Assembly (NCBI GenBank): GCA_937922015.1 | Contig: CAKZVB010000113.1 | Span: 22,976 to 86,975, forward strand | Direction of reading: 5' to 3' | DNA length: 64,000 nt | DNA from: an uncultured Granulosicoccaceae bacterium | GTDB taxonomy: Bacteria; Pseudomonadota; Gammaproteobacteria; Granulosicoccales; Granulosicoccaceae | Part shown: piece by piece, positions 39,606-50,738 of the stretch | Numbering within the stretch: position 1 is the stretch's first letter | Layout of the letters: every line of letters begins with the position of its first letter | The notes under the pieces: generated by a model | The model's input: only the letters and a program-made list of their open reading frames with translations | Database searches by the model: none | What the model was told of the DNA's origin: nothing | Made by a program: the position numbers and the translations under genes

Positions 39606-41690
39606 ATGACAGACTTAACAAGTTACCGAAACATCGGAATTTTTGCCCACGTCGACGCTGGTAAAACCACTACCACTGAGCGAATCCTTAAGCTGACTGG
39701 AAAAATCCATAAGATTGGCGAAGTGCACGATGGCGCCGCGACCACAGATTTCATGGATCAGGAACAGGAACGCGGGATTACTATTCAGTCTGCTGCGACC
39801 ACCTGTTTCTGGGACGATCATCGCCTGAATATCATCGATACACCGGGACACGTTGATTTCACCATCGAAGTTTATCGATCACTGAAAGTACTCGACGGTG
39901 GAGTGGGCGTATTCTGTGGCTCTGGCGGTGTAGAACCGCAATCCGAGACCAACTGGCGCTATGCAAATGAGTCAGGCGTTGCGCGAATAATATTTGTCAA
40001 CAAACTCGACCGTATGGGTGCTGATTTCTATCGCGTTGTTAAACAAGTCGAAGACGTTCTGGGCGCTCACCCGCTGGTAATGGCTCTGCCTATCGGTATT
40101 GAGGACGACTTCTCAGGCATTGTGGATCTGTTAACCCGCAAAGCATGGATATGGGATGACTCGGGAGATCCAACCAAATACGAAATCACAGACGTGCCGG
40201 CAGATATGGTCGACAAGGTGGAAGAATACCGGGAAAAGCTCATTGAGACTGCGGTAGAGCAGGACGATGAAGCAATGGAAAAATATCTGGAAGGCGAAGA
40301 ACCGGATTTAGAAACTGTTAAGCGATGCATCCGCAAAGGCACCATAGACCTCGCTTTCTTCCCAACCTTCTGTGGTAGTGCGTTCAAGAACAAAGGCGTT
40401 CAAAACGTACTAAACGCGGTTGTGGACTACCTTCCTAACCCGATGGAAGTGAAGCCTCAGCCAGAAGTTGATCTGGAAGGCAACGCAACCGGTGAATTTG
40501 CTCATGTTGACCCGACAAAGCCATTGCGGGCACTTGCGTTTAAAATAATGGACGACCGTTACGGCGCCCTCACCTTTACTCGTATTTATACCGGTACGCT
40601 GGCAAAAGGCAGCACTATCCTTAACACGTTCACCGGTAAAACAGAGCGGATTGGTCGAATTGTAGAAATGCATGCTGACTCACGTGAAGAGATTGACTCA
40701 GCGCAGGCTGGTGACATTGTCGCTATCGTTGGCATGAAAAACGTGCAGACGGGCCACACATTGTGTGACCCTAAAAACCCTGCAACTCTGGAGCCGATGG
40801 TATTCCCCGATCCGGTTATTTCTATTGCGGTATCGCCAAAAGACAAAGCGGCTTCAGAAAAAATGGGTATTGCGATCAGCAAAATGGTTCAGGAAGATCC
40901 TTCTTTCTACGTTGAAACCGACGAAGAAAGCGGCGAGACCATACTCAAGGGTATGGGTGAGCTTCACCTCGACATCAAGGTTGATATTTTGCGACGCACA
41001 CACGGTGTTGATGTAGAAGTGGGCAAACCTCAGGTTGCGTACCGGGAGACCATCACTAAGCCTGTAGAAGATAGCTACATACACAAGAAGCAAACGGGTG
41101 GCTCAGGTCAGTTTGCAAAAATTGAGTATGCTATCGAGCCAGCAGAAGTTGGCACCGGATTTACCTTTGAATCGAAGGTCACTGGCGGTAACGTGCCAAG
41201 AGAATTCTGGCCGGCTGTTGAAAAGGGCTTCAAGACAAGCATCGAAAAAGGTGTGCTTGCCGGTTACCCTTGCCTTGATTTCAGAGTCACTCTGCTAGAC
41301 GGCGCGTTCCACGCAGTTGACTCGTCGGCTGTTGCCTATGAAATTGCTGCACGTGCGGCTTATCGCCAGACCATGCCTAAGGCCGGCCCTCAATTGCTTG
41401 AGCCCATCATGAAAATCGATGTGTTCACACCTGAAGACCACGTTGGTGATGTGATTGGCGATTTGAACCGCCGTCGCGGCATGATTCAGGGGCAGGAAGC
41501 AGGTGTGACAGGTGTGCGGGTTAAAGCAGATGCACCACTGAGTGAAATGTTCGGCTACATTGGTGACCTTCGCACAATGACATCAGGCCGCGGTCAGTTC
41601 TCTATGGAGTTCTCACACTATGCACCTTGTCCGTCTAACGTTGCGGAAGTGATCATAGCTCAGGCCGCTGAACTTAAGAAAGCCTCTTAA
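39606..41690 (+). CDS. fusA2: Elongation factor G paralogue (EF-G2-like)
   Basis: G1 [33 protein letters not shown]; not in a str operon context; [19 protein letters not shown] divergent from canonical FusA. Confidence 0.9.
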   Translation: MTDLTSYRNIGIFAHVDAGKTTTTERILKLTGKIHKIGEVHDGAATTDFMDQEQERGITIQSAATTCFWDDHRLNIIDTPGHVDFTIEVYRSLKVLDGGVGVFCGSGGVEPQSETNWRYANESGVARIIFVNKLDRMGADFYRVVKQVEDVLGAHPLVMALPIGIEDDFSGIVDLLTRKAWIWDDSGDPTKYEITDVPADMVDKVEEYREKLIETAVEQDDEAMEKYLEGEEPDLETVKRCIRKGTIDLAFFPTFCGSAFKNKGVQNVLNAVVDYLPNPMEVKPQPEVDLEGNATGEFAHVDPTKPLRALAFKIMDDRYGALTFTRIYTGTLAKGSTILNTFTGKTERIGRIVEMHADSREEIDSAQAGDIVAIVGMKNVQTGHTLCDPKNPATLEPMVFPDPVISIAVSPKDKAASEKMGIAISKMVQEDPSFYVETDEESGETILKGMGELHLDIKVDILRRTHGVDVEVGKPQVAYRETITKPVEDSYIHKKQTGGSGQFAKIEYAIEPAEVGTGFTFESKVTGGNVPREFWPAVEKGFKTSIEKGVLAGYPCLDFRVTLLDGAFHAVDSSAVAYEIAARAAYRQTMPKAGPQLLEPIMKIDVFTPEDHVGDVIGDLNRRRGMIQGQEAGVTGVRVKADAPLSEMFGYIGDLRTMTSGRGQFSMEFSHYAPCPSNVAEVIIAQAAELKKAS

Positions 41691-41709
41691 GGTCCAACGA
41701 ACTAAAGGT

Positions 41710-41735
41710 TGCAGATTAACAACCGTTAATCTGCA
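41710..41735. other. Perfect inverted repeat between fusA2 and the cytochrome c gene
   Basis: TGCAGATTAAC-AACC-GTTAATCTGCA (11-bp arms, 4-nt loop), no T-run. Confidence 0.7.
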
Positions 41736-41777
41736 CCTGATCAACCCGACGTTCCTTCTCTAACTGATTGGATTACT

Positions 41778-42092
41778 ATGAAACTCTTTATCGCACTGTC
41801 ACTAGCTGTCCTGAGTTCCAGCGCTATCGCCGCAGGCGATGCTGCAATAGGAAAAGCAAAATCTGCCGTCTGTGCCGCCTGTCACGGTGCAAATGGTGTC
41901 AGCGCAATTCCTAACTACCCCAATCTGGCCGGGCAAAAAGAAGCTTACATTGTCACTCAGCTTGAAGCGTTCAAATCCGGCGAGCGCAAGGGTGCAAATT
42001 CAGCAATTATGGCTCCCATGGCAGCCGGCCTTAGCGATGCAGACATGGCGAACCTGGCTGCATACTATAGCCAGATGGACGCTGCAAAATAG
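41778..42092 (+). CDS. Small periplasmic class I cytochrome c (c553/c4-like)
   Basis: Signal peptide; [39 protein letters not shown]. Confidence 0.93.
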   Translation: MKLFIALSLAVLSSSAIAAGDAAIGKAKSAVCAACHGANGVSAIPNYPNLAGQKEAYIVTQLEAFKSGERKGANSAIMAPMAAGLSDADMANLAAYYSQMDAAK

Positions 42093-42203
42093 ATCCGGTT
42101 ACTAACCTGGACGCACGAGCGGTGCCATAACCGTATAAGACTATAGAACATGCACAAGGCCTGCTCTTTACGCGGGCTTTCTTGTTTTGACTCCAAAAGT
42201 ACC

Positions 42204-42896
42204 CTACGAGGCAGCTTTATCCATCGCTTCGCGCTGCAATTTGGCAGCGGCGTAAACCGCTTCAGTTCGGTTTCGAACACCCAACAGTCTAAACGATGCA
42301 GAGACATGCGCCTTGACCGTATGCTCGGAGATATCAAGACTTCTGGCAATTACCTTGTTCGGCTTACCTTGCACCACCTGCAACAACACCTCACGCTGCC
42401 GTTTTGACAAACAATCAAGACCTTCATTACGTGCCACCGGTATTGGAACCAGCGCGTGACCGGTTTCATCAAGAGCCTGTGGCGGCAGATAAGTGCCACC
42501 GGAAAGTACAAGCTTCAATGCCGCAGAAAGCACTGCAAAAGTAGACGTTTTTGGAATAAACCCCGCAGCACCTGCATCAATTATTTTGCGGATAACCGCT
42601 GGATCATCTACCGCCGAGACGACTGCAATCTGAGTGTTTATAAATTTTTCGCGAAGCCGCTTTAACGCTGTCAGCTCACTTATACCGGCAAGGTAGTAAT
42701 CAAGAAGGATTAGATCTATCGTTTCCGGATCAGGCGTATCAAGCGCTTGCTCGCAGGACACGCACATGGTGATTTCGGGGCGGGGTTCAAAATCACTCAG
42801 CAGTGTCCGCAAGCCCTCTGCGAAAAGATTGTGATCATCTACTAGCAATATTTTCATTTCCCGCTCCTGAAAATTATCGGTCTCCATGATCATCAA
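42204..42896 (-). CDS. LuxR/NarL-family response regulator
   Basis: Receiver domain (LLVDDHNLFAEGL...LILLDYYL); HTH LSKRQREVLLQVVQGKPNKVIARSLDISEHTVKAHV. Confidence 0.94.
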   Translation of the reverse strand: MMIMETDNFQEREMKILLVDDHNLFAEGLRTLLSDFEPRPEITMCVSCEQALDTPDPETIDLILLDYYLAGISELTALKRLREKFINTQIAVVSAVDDPAVIRKIIDAGAAGFIPKTSTFAVLSAALKLVLSGGTYLPPQALDETGHALVPIPVARNEGLDCLSKRQREVLLQVVQGKPNKVIARSLDISEHTVKAHVSASFRLLGVRNRTEAVYAAAKLQREAMDKAAS

Positions 42897-43018
42897 ATAA
42901 TTCTCCTACTTGCTGTCCGGACAATCTGCCTGCCTAAACAGCGATTTTTTTCCTATCCACTTGTAAATGTCCACCCTGGATCTTCCCTCTCAGTTGCATT
43001 TTTACAAACCGATGTCAG

Positions 43019-43966
43019 CTATGCAACAAACGCAACTAATTCTGCTCCACGATAGAAATTGGCCAGATTATCTAACATTAACTGCCCCATCGCCGTGCGC
43101 GTTTGCACAGTCGCACTGGCAACATGAGGTTGTAACACAACATTAGGCATGGAAAAAAGCTCTGATGGTACATTTGGCTCATTCGCAAAGACATCAAGTC
43201 CGGCACCTGCTATTCGGTTTTGCACAAGCGCGTCGATTAATGCGGGCTCGTCTACGATCAGACCCCTTGAAATATTAACCAGATGTCCATCGGGACCCAG
43301 AGAGTTTAAGACATCAGCATTGACTACGCCTTTCATTGATGGAGTCGGTGCAACCGCAAGAATCAGGCAATCTACGGCGGCTGCCATTTCCTGTAAATCA
43401 GAGAAATACTGGTAAGCTACATCGGCCTTTTTGTTTCTGTTGCAATAGCTGATTTTACAACCAAAACCCTCTGCCCTTTTTGCAATGGCAGAACCGATTC
43501 TGCCAAGACCGTATATACCCACGTTACAACCACTGAAACGAGCTGTCAGTGGCGCAGCACCTTCCCCGACCCAACGCCCCTCACAGGTGTAGTTGTGTGC
43601 AAAAGGCAAGCGTCTGAAGCTTCCAAGCGCCAATGCAATAGCAATGTCTGCCACATCATCGGTTAGCACATCCGGCGTATTGCCAACCCTTATGCCGTTA
43701 GATTTACAATAGTCCAGATCGACAGCATCAACTCCAACACCAAACACAGTTACTACTTTTACTTTTGGCAGCACGCGCAGAAGTTCAGCATCTGCACCAG
43801 AGCCTCCATCGGTCACCACACCGGTAACGGTGTCTTGCAATCCAGCCAGAAATTCTGTTTTGTTATCGGCTTCCCATAAACGGTGGACCTGATACGCATT
43901 TTCAAGTGCCTGCTGTGTGGGTCCATACAACGGGTTAACCAGTACAACTGCATGCTTTTCACTCAT
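43019..43966 (-). CDS. D-2-hydroxyacid dehydrogenase (glyoxylate/hydroxypyruvate reductase-like)
   Basis: NVGIYGLGRIGSAIAKRAEGFG NAD-binding motif; HLVNISRGLIVDEPALIDAL; LQPHVASAT. Confidence 0.93.
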   Translation of the reverse strand: MSEKHAVVLVNPLYGPTQQALENAYQVHRLWEADNKTEFLAGLQDTVTGVVTDGGSGADAELLRVLPKVKVVTVFGVGVDAVDLDYCKSNGIRVGNTPDVLTDDVADIAIALALGSFRRLPFAHNYTCEGRWVGEGAAPLTARFSGCNVGIYGLGRIGSAIAKRAEGFGCKISYCNRNKKADVAYQYFSDLQEMAAAVDCLILAVAPTPSMKGVVNADVLNSLGPDGHLVNISRGLIVDEPALIDALVQNRIAGAGLDVFANEPNVPSELFSMPNVVLQPHVASATVQTRTAMGQLMLDNLANFYRGAELVAFVA

Positions 43967-44339
43967 AAAAATTTCTCTCGCCTGTTAACAACTACTCTGT
44001 GCATTGGTTTCTGATTCCCTTCAAGTGCGCTACAGTTCCTGTGAACGATCATTTTTGAGTCGTCAAAAAGAGCACATCATCAGGGCAATCCAAAATAGAT
44101 ACTATATCACCAAAAAAGCACAGCTACTGTCTGGCACAACCACCTATGGAGCACGAGACCGCTGTGAAACCCTAAGTTTCTTCAGCGTATGGCCCGGCAG
44201 TAAAGCCGAGGATTAGAGCGAAAATCGGGATACGACATTACAGTAGTTCTACGGCACTCACCTCAAGCGTACGCAGAACCCCCTGCATTACAGAGATGCA
44301 CGTTTACACGTCTATGTAAGAAATTTGTATGAGTCCAGG

Positions 44340-46157
44340 CTAGCCCATGGGGGGTGGTGCAACTCTCAAAATTTCCGAAATTGTAGTCATACCAGCGGCC
44401 ACTTTCCGGGCCCCGCTGATACGTAAAGGTTCCATACCATCGCGAATTGCCTGCTTGCGCAATGCTGTGATGTCCAACTCGGTTGTGATGCAGTCCTTTA
44501 ACCCCTGTGTCATCTCCATTACTTCATAGATTCCCACACGTCCCTTAAAACCGGTATCCCTGCATTCTCTGCAGCCCACTTTTACCTTCACCGCAGACGG
44601 TGCCTCCAAAATAACCGGTGCAACAAGTCCATTCCATTCATCAATCTCAACAGCGACTGGTGAACTGCAACTGGTACACAGAGTCCTTACCAGGCGTTGG
44701 GCAAGGACACCAATTATTGTGTTTCTCAACAGGTAATAGGGTACACCCAGTTCAAGTAGTCTTGTTATCGCCGCCGGCGCATCGTTGGTGTGCAAAGTAC
44801 TAATCACCAGATGACCGGTCAGTGCTGCCTGAATCGCCATTTGTGCGGTTTCATAATCCCGTATCTCACCAATCATGATGATATCCGGATCTTGTCGCAA
44901 CAGCGTTCGCACGCCGGTAGCAAAATCAAGATCTATATTGGGCTGAACCTGCATTTGATTAAACGCTGGCACAACAAGTTCTATCGGATCTTCAACCGTA
45001 CAGAGATTAACTTCCGGTGTCGCTAGCTGCTGCAAACTGGTGTAAAGCGTGGTTGTTTTGCCAGACCCTGTAGGGCCCGTGACAAGTATAATACCGTTTG
45101 GCGACTGCAACATCCCCTCCCAGGCAGATTGTTCCTTGCTGGTAAAGCCTAAGTCTGTGGAACCTTTTAATAAAACGTCCGGATCAAAAACACGCATCAC
45201 CATTTTTTCACCAAACGCTGTTGGCATGGTTGATAAACGAAGCTCTACTTCACGACCTTCCTCGTTTCGAGTTTTGAGCCGTCCATCCTGCGGGCGTCTT
45301 TTTTCGGCTACGTCCATACGGCCGAGTATTTTTATGCGGCTGGTTATTGCACCCATCACAGTAGTCGGTACGTCATAGACCTTGTGCAACACGCCATCAA
45401 TTCTGAAACGCACTACGCTATCGTCCCTGCCCGGCTCTAAATGTATATCACTCGCTCGCTGATCAAACGCATATTGTAACAACCAATCAACAATATTTAC
45501 GACGTGCTGATCATTGACATCCAGTCCCCCCTGGCGACCAAGCTCCATTAACTGCTCAAGGTTTTGAACCTTGCTGCCTTCTGCACTACTTTGATCATTC
45601 TTCGCACCCAACACTGACTTGGACACGTTGTAGAATTCTTGCAGATACCGTTTAATATCTTCGGGGTTTACCAGCACACGGATTATCTGCTTACGCAGAA
45701 CACCGGCAAGCTCTGACTCCCATCCTTCATAGAATGGTTCCGCTGTACCAATCACTACAGATTCCGGGGTCACCTCCAGGGCGATAATATTAAACCGCTT
45801 TGCATAAGCCAGCGACATCACACCGGTAATAGCACCCACCTCGATGTTCAGTGGATCAATCTTCTTCGCGGGCATATCAATTTTGCCTGACAGCCACTCT
45901 ATTAACGAATCAAGTGTGAGCTTTCTACCAGGGTTTTGCAGATTTTCCCAGCCGCAATCAGCTATCACCTGCAGGGCATTTTTTTCATCCGCAGAGACAT
46001 TGGAGCGCACCGCTGAAAGCACCTTCAGATTTTCATCGGAGATTAGTCTGTCGCGACGCAACTCAGCCAGGATTGGAAAAACATCCAGCTTGCCAGTGAC
46101 TGGATCTGCAAACGCAGGTGAATTGTCGTTTATGAAAAGCGCATTATTGGCACTCAT
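44340..46157 (-). CDS. GspE/PulE/PilB-family secretion ATPase
   Basis: Walker A GPTGSGKTTTLY, ASDIHLEP, GEIRDYETAQMAIQAALTGHLVISTLHTNDA; CTSC...CRECRDTGFKGR. Confidence 0.93.
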   Translation of the reverse strand: MSANNALFINDNSPAFADPVTGKLDVFPILAELRRDRLISDENLKVLSAVRSNVSADEKNALQVIADCGWENLQNPGRKLTLDSLIEWLSGKIDMPAKKIDPLNIEVGAITGVMSLAYAKRFNIIALEVTPESVVIGTAEPFYEGWESELAGVLRKQIIRVLVNPEDIKRYLQEFYNVSKSVLGAKNDQSSAEGSKVQNLEQLMELGRQGGLDVNDQHVVNIVDWLLQYAFDQRASDIHLEPGRDDSVVRFRIDGVLHKVYDVPTTVMGAITSRIKILGRMDVAEKRRPQDGRLKTRNEEGREVELRLSTMPTAFGEKMVMRVFDPDVLLKGSTDLGFTSKEQSAWEGMLQSPNGIILVTGPTGSGKTTTLYTSLQQLATPEVNLCTVEDPIELVVPAFNQMQVQPNIDLDFATGVRTLLRQDPDIIMIGEIRDYETAQMAIQAALTGHLVISTLHTNDAPAAITRLLELGVPYYLLRNTIIGVLAQRLVRTLCTSCSSPVAVEIDEWNGLVAPVILEAPSAVKVKVGCRECRDTGFKGRVGIYEVMEMTQGLKDCITTELDITALRKQAIRDGMEPLRISGARKVAAGMTTISEILRVAPPPMG

Positions 46158-46342
46158 CTGATCAGCTCGCTGGTAATATTGTGACGGCGTCGAGGCTGTC
46201 GTCAGCTCGACGAAAAAACATATAACTACTTGAGTCGGCTGCGATTGAATATTCTTGCCCGCTGCCGGCCCATGTAGCGCAATTCACACAATTGCAGCAC
46301 TTCCCGCTACAATTGACTCTCAGCCCTGAACCACCAGCTATC

Positions 46343-46705
46343 ATGCCAACCAAAGTCACTATTTATCACAATCCGCGCTGCTCCAAGAGCCGCGCTGCAC
46401 TGGAATTTCTGCAATCGCATGAAATTGACCTCACAGTGATTGAATACCTCAAAGATTCTCCGGACCACAAAACCGTCGAATCCATACTGGCGAAGCTCGG
46501 TATGAAGGCAGAGCAAATCATGCGTCGCGGGGACCGTCTGTTTAAAGAGCTCGGACTGCACAAGGGTGATCCTGCTGCGGCTCAATTGATCGACGCGCTG
46601 GTCGAGCACCCGGCACTGCTTGAACGTCCGATCGTCACCACCGACGACGCCGCCGCTATCGGTCGACCGCTCACCAATGTTATCGAGCTGATTGATGAGC
46701 TGTGA
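46343..46705 (+). CDS. Arsenate reductase (glutaredoxin-type, ArsC-like)
   Basis: TIYHNPRCSKSRAALEFLQ; RPIVTTDDAAAIGRP; ATG at 46343. Confidence 0.92.
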   Translation: MPTKVTIYHNPRCSKSRAALEFLQSHEIDLTVIEYLKDSPDHKTVESILAKLGMKAEQIMRRGDRLFKELGLHKGDPAAAQLIDALVEHPALLERPIVTTDDAAAIGRPLTNVIELIDEL

Positions 46706-47321
46706 CATCGTTGTGCTGTACTACAGCCGGGACGGCAATACCCGGCGCATGGCCAATCAAATTGCCAGAGCCATCAGCACGATTGACGGCTGCGAGGCAA
46801 TATTGAGAACAGTGCCGGAAGTCACCTGTGTCGATGAAAAAAGATCACACACCGGGGACCATACGCAGAATGATATTCAGGCCCGATATATAAACAAATC
46901 CGACCTGAGAAACGCCAGTGGACTGATCGTAGGAAGCCCGACCCGTTTCGGGAATATGGCGGCACCGCTTAAATATTTTTTTGATACCACCAGTGATTTA
47001 TGGCTAAGTGGGGCGCTCTGCGATAAGCCAGCTGCTGTTTTTACCTCAACATCAACCATGCACGGCGGGCAGGAAAGCACATTGTTTACGATGATGCTGC
47101 CTCTGCTTCACCACGGCATGGTGATTGCGGGCTTGCCATACAGCGAACCATCTCTGGGCCAAACCACCAGTGGAGGCACACCCTACGGCGCGAGTCATGT
47201 ATCCGGCACCGATGCTAAAACCGCTATGACACAGGATGAAAAAACATTGTGCTCAGCGCTGGGCAGACGCGTTGCTACACTGGCACTAAAATTACAAAGC
47301 CCGACCACGGAAAAACTATGA
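46695..47321 (+). CDS. WrbA-like flavodoxin / NAD(P)H:quinone oxidoreductase
   Basis: VVLYYSRDGNTRRMANQIARAI; GSPTRFGNMAAPLKYFFD; FTSTSTMHGGQEST. Confidence 0.92.
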   Translation: MSCDIVVLYYSRDGNTRRMANQIARAISTIDGCEAILRTVPEVTCVDEKRSHTGDHTQNDIQARYINKSDLRNASGLIVGSPTRFGNMAAPLKYFFDTTSDLWLSGALCDKPAAVFTSTSTMHGGQESTLFTMMLPLLHHGMVIAGLPYSEPSLGQTTSGGTPYGASHVSGTDAKTAMTQDEKTLCSALGRRVATLALKLQSPTTEKL

Positions 47322-47701
47322 ACCCTGGGAATTCAATACCGTGGCGTGCTGTCGCTCTTGCCGGCTATTTCGGTACGATGACGTTTCTGTTCGCATGGAT
47401 TATCTGGCTGGCACCACCTGATACACCCCGCAGCATAGCCCTTGCCATTGCACTGATACCCATGTTGCCGGCACTTCGCGGTATGTTACACGGCAAAATT
47501 TATACACATCAATGGGCAAGTTTCCTGGCACTGCCCTATTTTGCATTCGGTGTAGATGCCATTATTCACCGTGCAGCCGACAAATGGCTGGGCGTGGTAC
47601 TGGTCATTCTAACCATCACCTGGTTTCTGGGCTGTGCCTACTATGCACGACAATACAAACTACTTAGTCAAATACAAAACACTGCTTCAGAAACGGAATA
47701 G
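47318..47701 (+). CDS. DUF2069 membrane protein
   Basis: ATG overlapping the wrbA-like stop codon; four TM helices; position between wrbA and hda. Confidence 0.8.
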   Translation: MNPGNSIPWRAVALAGYFGTMTFLFAWIIWLAPPDTPRSIALAIALIPMLPALRGMLHGKIYTHQWASFLALPYFAFGVDAIIHRAADKWLGVVLVILTITWFLGCAYYARQYKLLSQIQNTASETE

Positions 47702-48365
47702 TTATCCGCTCACGCCCGGCCGCCAATGATTCGCGATCAAGCGTTGCAATTGCCTGCAGCAGACTATTAACATCGCGACTATAGCGCCTTAATAAAAAGT
47801 CAGCGGCCTCCTTGTCCAGCTTCATTCCGCGTTGATCAGCAGCGGCCATCATTGCTGAATGTATCTCCAGCTCGTTAAGTGCCTGTAGCTTTAATACCGG
47901 ACCCCATGACAAACGGGATACAAGATCTGCCAGTGTCCAGTCATCTGCCGACGGCGCCATTGACGCCGCGAATAAAATGATGCATTCACCTTCACGGCTA
48001 AAATTAATCAGATTAAACAAAGCTGTTTCCCAGGCTGGGTTTTTGGCTACTAAATCGATATCGTCCAAGGCAATAAAGTCATACCCATCTAACGATTCAA
48101 GTAACAGCGGTGACAGTGTTGAATCTTTCAGTGAGGCATAAAATGACCTGCGACCAGTGCCCAGCCACTGTTTGTGAGCAGCCAGCAGCAAATGTGATTT
48201 ACCACTTTGCGTCCCCCCCCACAAATATACCTGCCTTACTCTGTCGCTGGTATTGCTGGCCAGGCTCTCAACAAGATCTACTACCAACCCGTTACCACCC
48301 CTGGCAAAATTACTGATACTGGGTTGGGCGGCACTGGCAATAGGTAACGGTAACTGTGGATGCAT
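47664..48365 (-). CDS. hda: DnaA-related regulatory inactivator Hda
   Basis: QVYLWGGTQSGKSHLLLAA; IALDDIDLVAKNPAWETALFNLIN; DnaA AAA+ domain only. Confidence 0.88.
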   Translation of the reverse strand: MHPQLPLPIASAAQPSISNFARGGNGLVVDLVESLASNTSDRVRQVYLWGGTQSGKSHLLLAAHKQWLGTGRRSFYASLKDSTLSPLLLESLDGYDFIALDDIDLVAKNPAWETALFNLINFSREGECIILFAASMAPSADDWTLADLVSRLSWGPVLKLQALNELEIHSAMMAAADQRGMKLDKEAADFLLRRYSRDVNSLLQAIATLDRESLAAGRERITIPFLKQCFVFD

Positions 48366-48385
48366 AATATTGCTGACGCTACGAG

Positions 48386-49555
48386 TTAGCGTGACTGAAA
48401 CCTATAGCTCAATTCGGCACCAACAGCATCAACTGCTATCGGGCTAAACAACGGCTGCCGCGCCAGTCTTTGCTGCAGTGTAGTTGAGTCCATAGCAGTG
48501 GCTCGAAAAACAGTGGCGCCCGGCTCTAGCGATTCGGTGATTAGCGCAGGATCAATTGCCTGCAACAACGATAATGCCAGCTCGTACTGCGCAAGCGAAT
48601 TTATATTTTCAACCCGCAACGCCACACCACTTCGTTGAAATCCGCTACCACCGGTTAAGTAGGAAGGACCTGACTGATTACCACTACTGGTCAATTCTGT
48701 GATTGCCGTAATCAAGGCTTCATCAAGGGACTGCGTGGTCAGATTAACCGAACGCGGTGGCTGACCTGCGCGCTCAAGGTTCCAGTCAGACTGCCAGGCA
48801 TCTGCGGACAAACGCACCAATGCGCCGGTCAGGTAGCTTGAACTATTGTATTTCTCGCGAATTTGATCTAACTGTTCCGATTCGTTGTACAGAACATTAG
48901 ACGGACTGAGTATCTGCTTATCCTGAGCATCCATAAGCGGAAATTCAAACGTGAGATAGTTTGCAGCACCCAGCTGTATCATTCGGGACTGGAATTTTTT
49001 GCCGCGCTCGCCGCCAATGAGAAACTGTTGCCCATCCTGTTCTACGGCAATTAAGGCCAGAGTACTGCCAGACCCTGCAACCACGGTTTCTTCGACAATT
49101 TCTACGGGCTGATTTTGCTGTTGAATAATACTTGCCAGTCTGGCTGGAAAAGTCACGGCAATTACGCTATCCGCTGGGGCTCCTTCGCGAACCTCGCGAG
49201 TTGACAATCGCCTGCCATCGAGCGCCACATCGAATTTGCGGTAACGATAAGACTGTACATAGCGCGACGGATCGCGGAGAATTTCCCTGCGCGTAGGACC
49301 ATCTATGACGCCTTCCGGCACATTTCGGCTCAAAACCCTGTCGAGCGCCAGCCAATAAGCACTTGAACGCTGGCTATTACCCGGGTCGGCAACCACCACC
49401 TCAACGACAAAGTCGCTGACCTCCTGAGCGTGACTGTCGCGCGCGGTGAACCCGGCAGCCGCAATTACCCCGACCACGAAGACGACCACAGCCACCACCA
49501 GGGTCATCAGCTGAATGGTAAAATCAATATGTTTTGGTGCCTGTACCTGCTTCAC
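48386..49555 (-). CDS. DUF2066 domain-containing protein
   Basis: Typical position between hda and pur[24 protein letters not shown] and SYRYRKF pattern. Confidence 0.75.
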   Translation of the reverse strand: MKQVQAPKHIDFTIQLMTLVVAVVVFVVGVIAAAGFTARDSHAQEVSDFVVEVVVADPGNSQRSSAYWLALDRVLSRNVPEGVIDGPTRREILRDPSRYVQSYRYRKFDVALDGRRLSTREVREGAPADSVIAVTFPARLASIIQQQNQPVEIVEETVVAGSGSTLALIAVEQDGQQFLIGGERGKKFQSRMIQLGAANYLTFEFPLMDAQDKQILSPSNVLYNESEQLDQIREKYNSSSYLTGALVRLSADAWQSDWNLERAGQPPRSVNLTTQSLDEALITAITELTSSGNQSGPSYLTGGSGFQRSGVALRVENINSLAQYELALSLLQAIDPALITESLEPGATVFRATAMDSTTLQQRLARQPLFSPIAVDAVGAELSYRFQSR

Positions 49556-49689
49556 ACGATCGCTCTAACGAATTTCGACACAGAATTGTAACCCAGTCGC
49601 CCTCAGGCAAGGTAAAATCCCCGACTCTCCCCTCGTTACCGTGCGAAAAATATTCTGGTGGCGGGGTCAGACATTCCAACTGGATAACC

Positions 49690-50733
49690 ATGAACAAGAA
49701 AACTAGCCTGAGCTATCGCGACGCCGGCGTAGATATTGACGCCGGAGCCGAACTAGTCGAGCAAATCAAACCCGATATCGCGCGAACCATGAGGCCGGGC
49801 GTACTTGGTGGTATCGGCGGGTTTGGAGGGTTATTTGAACTACCGGTTGACCGTTACCAGCAGCCAGTGCTGGTATCCGGTGCCGATGGTGTTGGCACAA
49901 AGCTGCTGCTGGCCAACATGCTCGACCACCATCACAGCATTGGCATTGACCTGGTTGCCATGTGTGTTAACGACATTCTGGTTTGCGGCGCAGAGCCATT
50001 ATTCTTCCTGGACTACTACGCCACCGGAAAACTGGATATCGAAAAGTCCCGACGCATTATTTCCGGTATCGCTGACGGCTGTGAGCTCTCCGGTGCCGCG
50101 CTCATTGGTGGTGAAACGGCGGAAATGCCCGGCATGTACGATACCGACGACTACGATCTGGCAGGTTTTGCGGTGGGCGTAGTTGAAAAAAACAAAATTC
50201 TGGACAAGAAAAATGTCTCTGACGGGCATATTATTCTGGGCTTGGCTTCATCCGGTTGTCATTCCAACGGCTATTCTCTGGTGCGAAAAGTCCTTGAGGC
50301 CAGCGGCGATGATCCCGCAAAAATGCTGGCAAACCAAAGCCTCGCCGCTCACCTGATGGCGCCGACCAGAATATATGTGAAAGCTATTTTAGCCCTGCTT
50401 AACGCCGTACCAGTGGCATCACTTGCGCATATCACCGGCGGTGGTATCACTGAAAACATTCCTCGCTCTCTTGCCGACGGCACTTGTGCCAGCATTAATA
50501 CCCAGGCGATTAACACGCCCGCCATTTTCGACTGGCTGCAGGATAACGGCAATATCACTGACGAAGAAATGCTGCGTACATTTAACTGCGGCATAGGCAT
50601 GGCAATTATTGTTGCGCCTGAACACGAAGCTTCAGCCACCGCCATCCTTGAAGAATGCGGCGAACAGGTTTTCCGGATCGGCCAGGTGCACGCCAACCAG
50701 AGCGACTGCAAGCCGCACGTCAGCTTTCTCTAA
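49690..50733 (+). CDS. purM: Phosphoribosylformylglycinamidine cyclo-ligase
   Basis: [60 protein letters not shown] at 49690. Confidence 0.97.
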   Translation: MNKKTSLSYRDAGVDIDAGAELVEQIKPDIARTMRPGVLGGIGGFGGLFELPVDRYQQPVLVSGADGVGTKLLLANMLDHHHSIGIDLVAMCVNDILVCGAEPLFFLDYYATGKLDIEKSRRIISGIADGCELSGAALIGGETAEMPGMYDTDDYDLAGFAVGVVEKNKILDKKNVSDGHIILGLASSGCHSNGYSLVRKVLEASGDDPAKMLANQSLAAHLMAPTRIYVKAILALLNAVPVASLAHITGGGITENIPRSLADGTCASINTQAINTPAIFDWLQDNGNITDEEMLRTFNCGIGMAIIVAPEHEASATAILEECGEQVFRIGQVHANQSDCKPHVSFL

Positions 50734-50738
50734 AACAA

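Noticed and set aside
43967-44339. 370-bp gap with short stems considered as a possible c-di-GMP or other riboswitch
   Set aside because: No recognised consensus core on either strand; a covariance-model search (Infernal/Rfam) would be needed.
44340-46157. GspE/PilB ATPase as evidence for a novel secretion system
   Set aside because: No neighbouring secretin, pseudopilin or GspF-like gene in the window; probably an ordinary T2S/T4P-family ATPase encoded alone.
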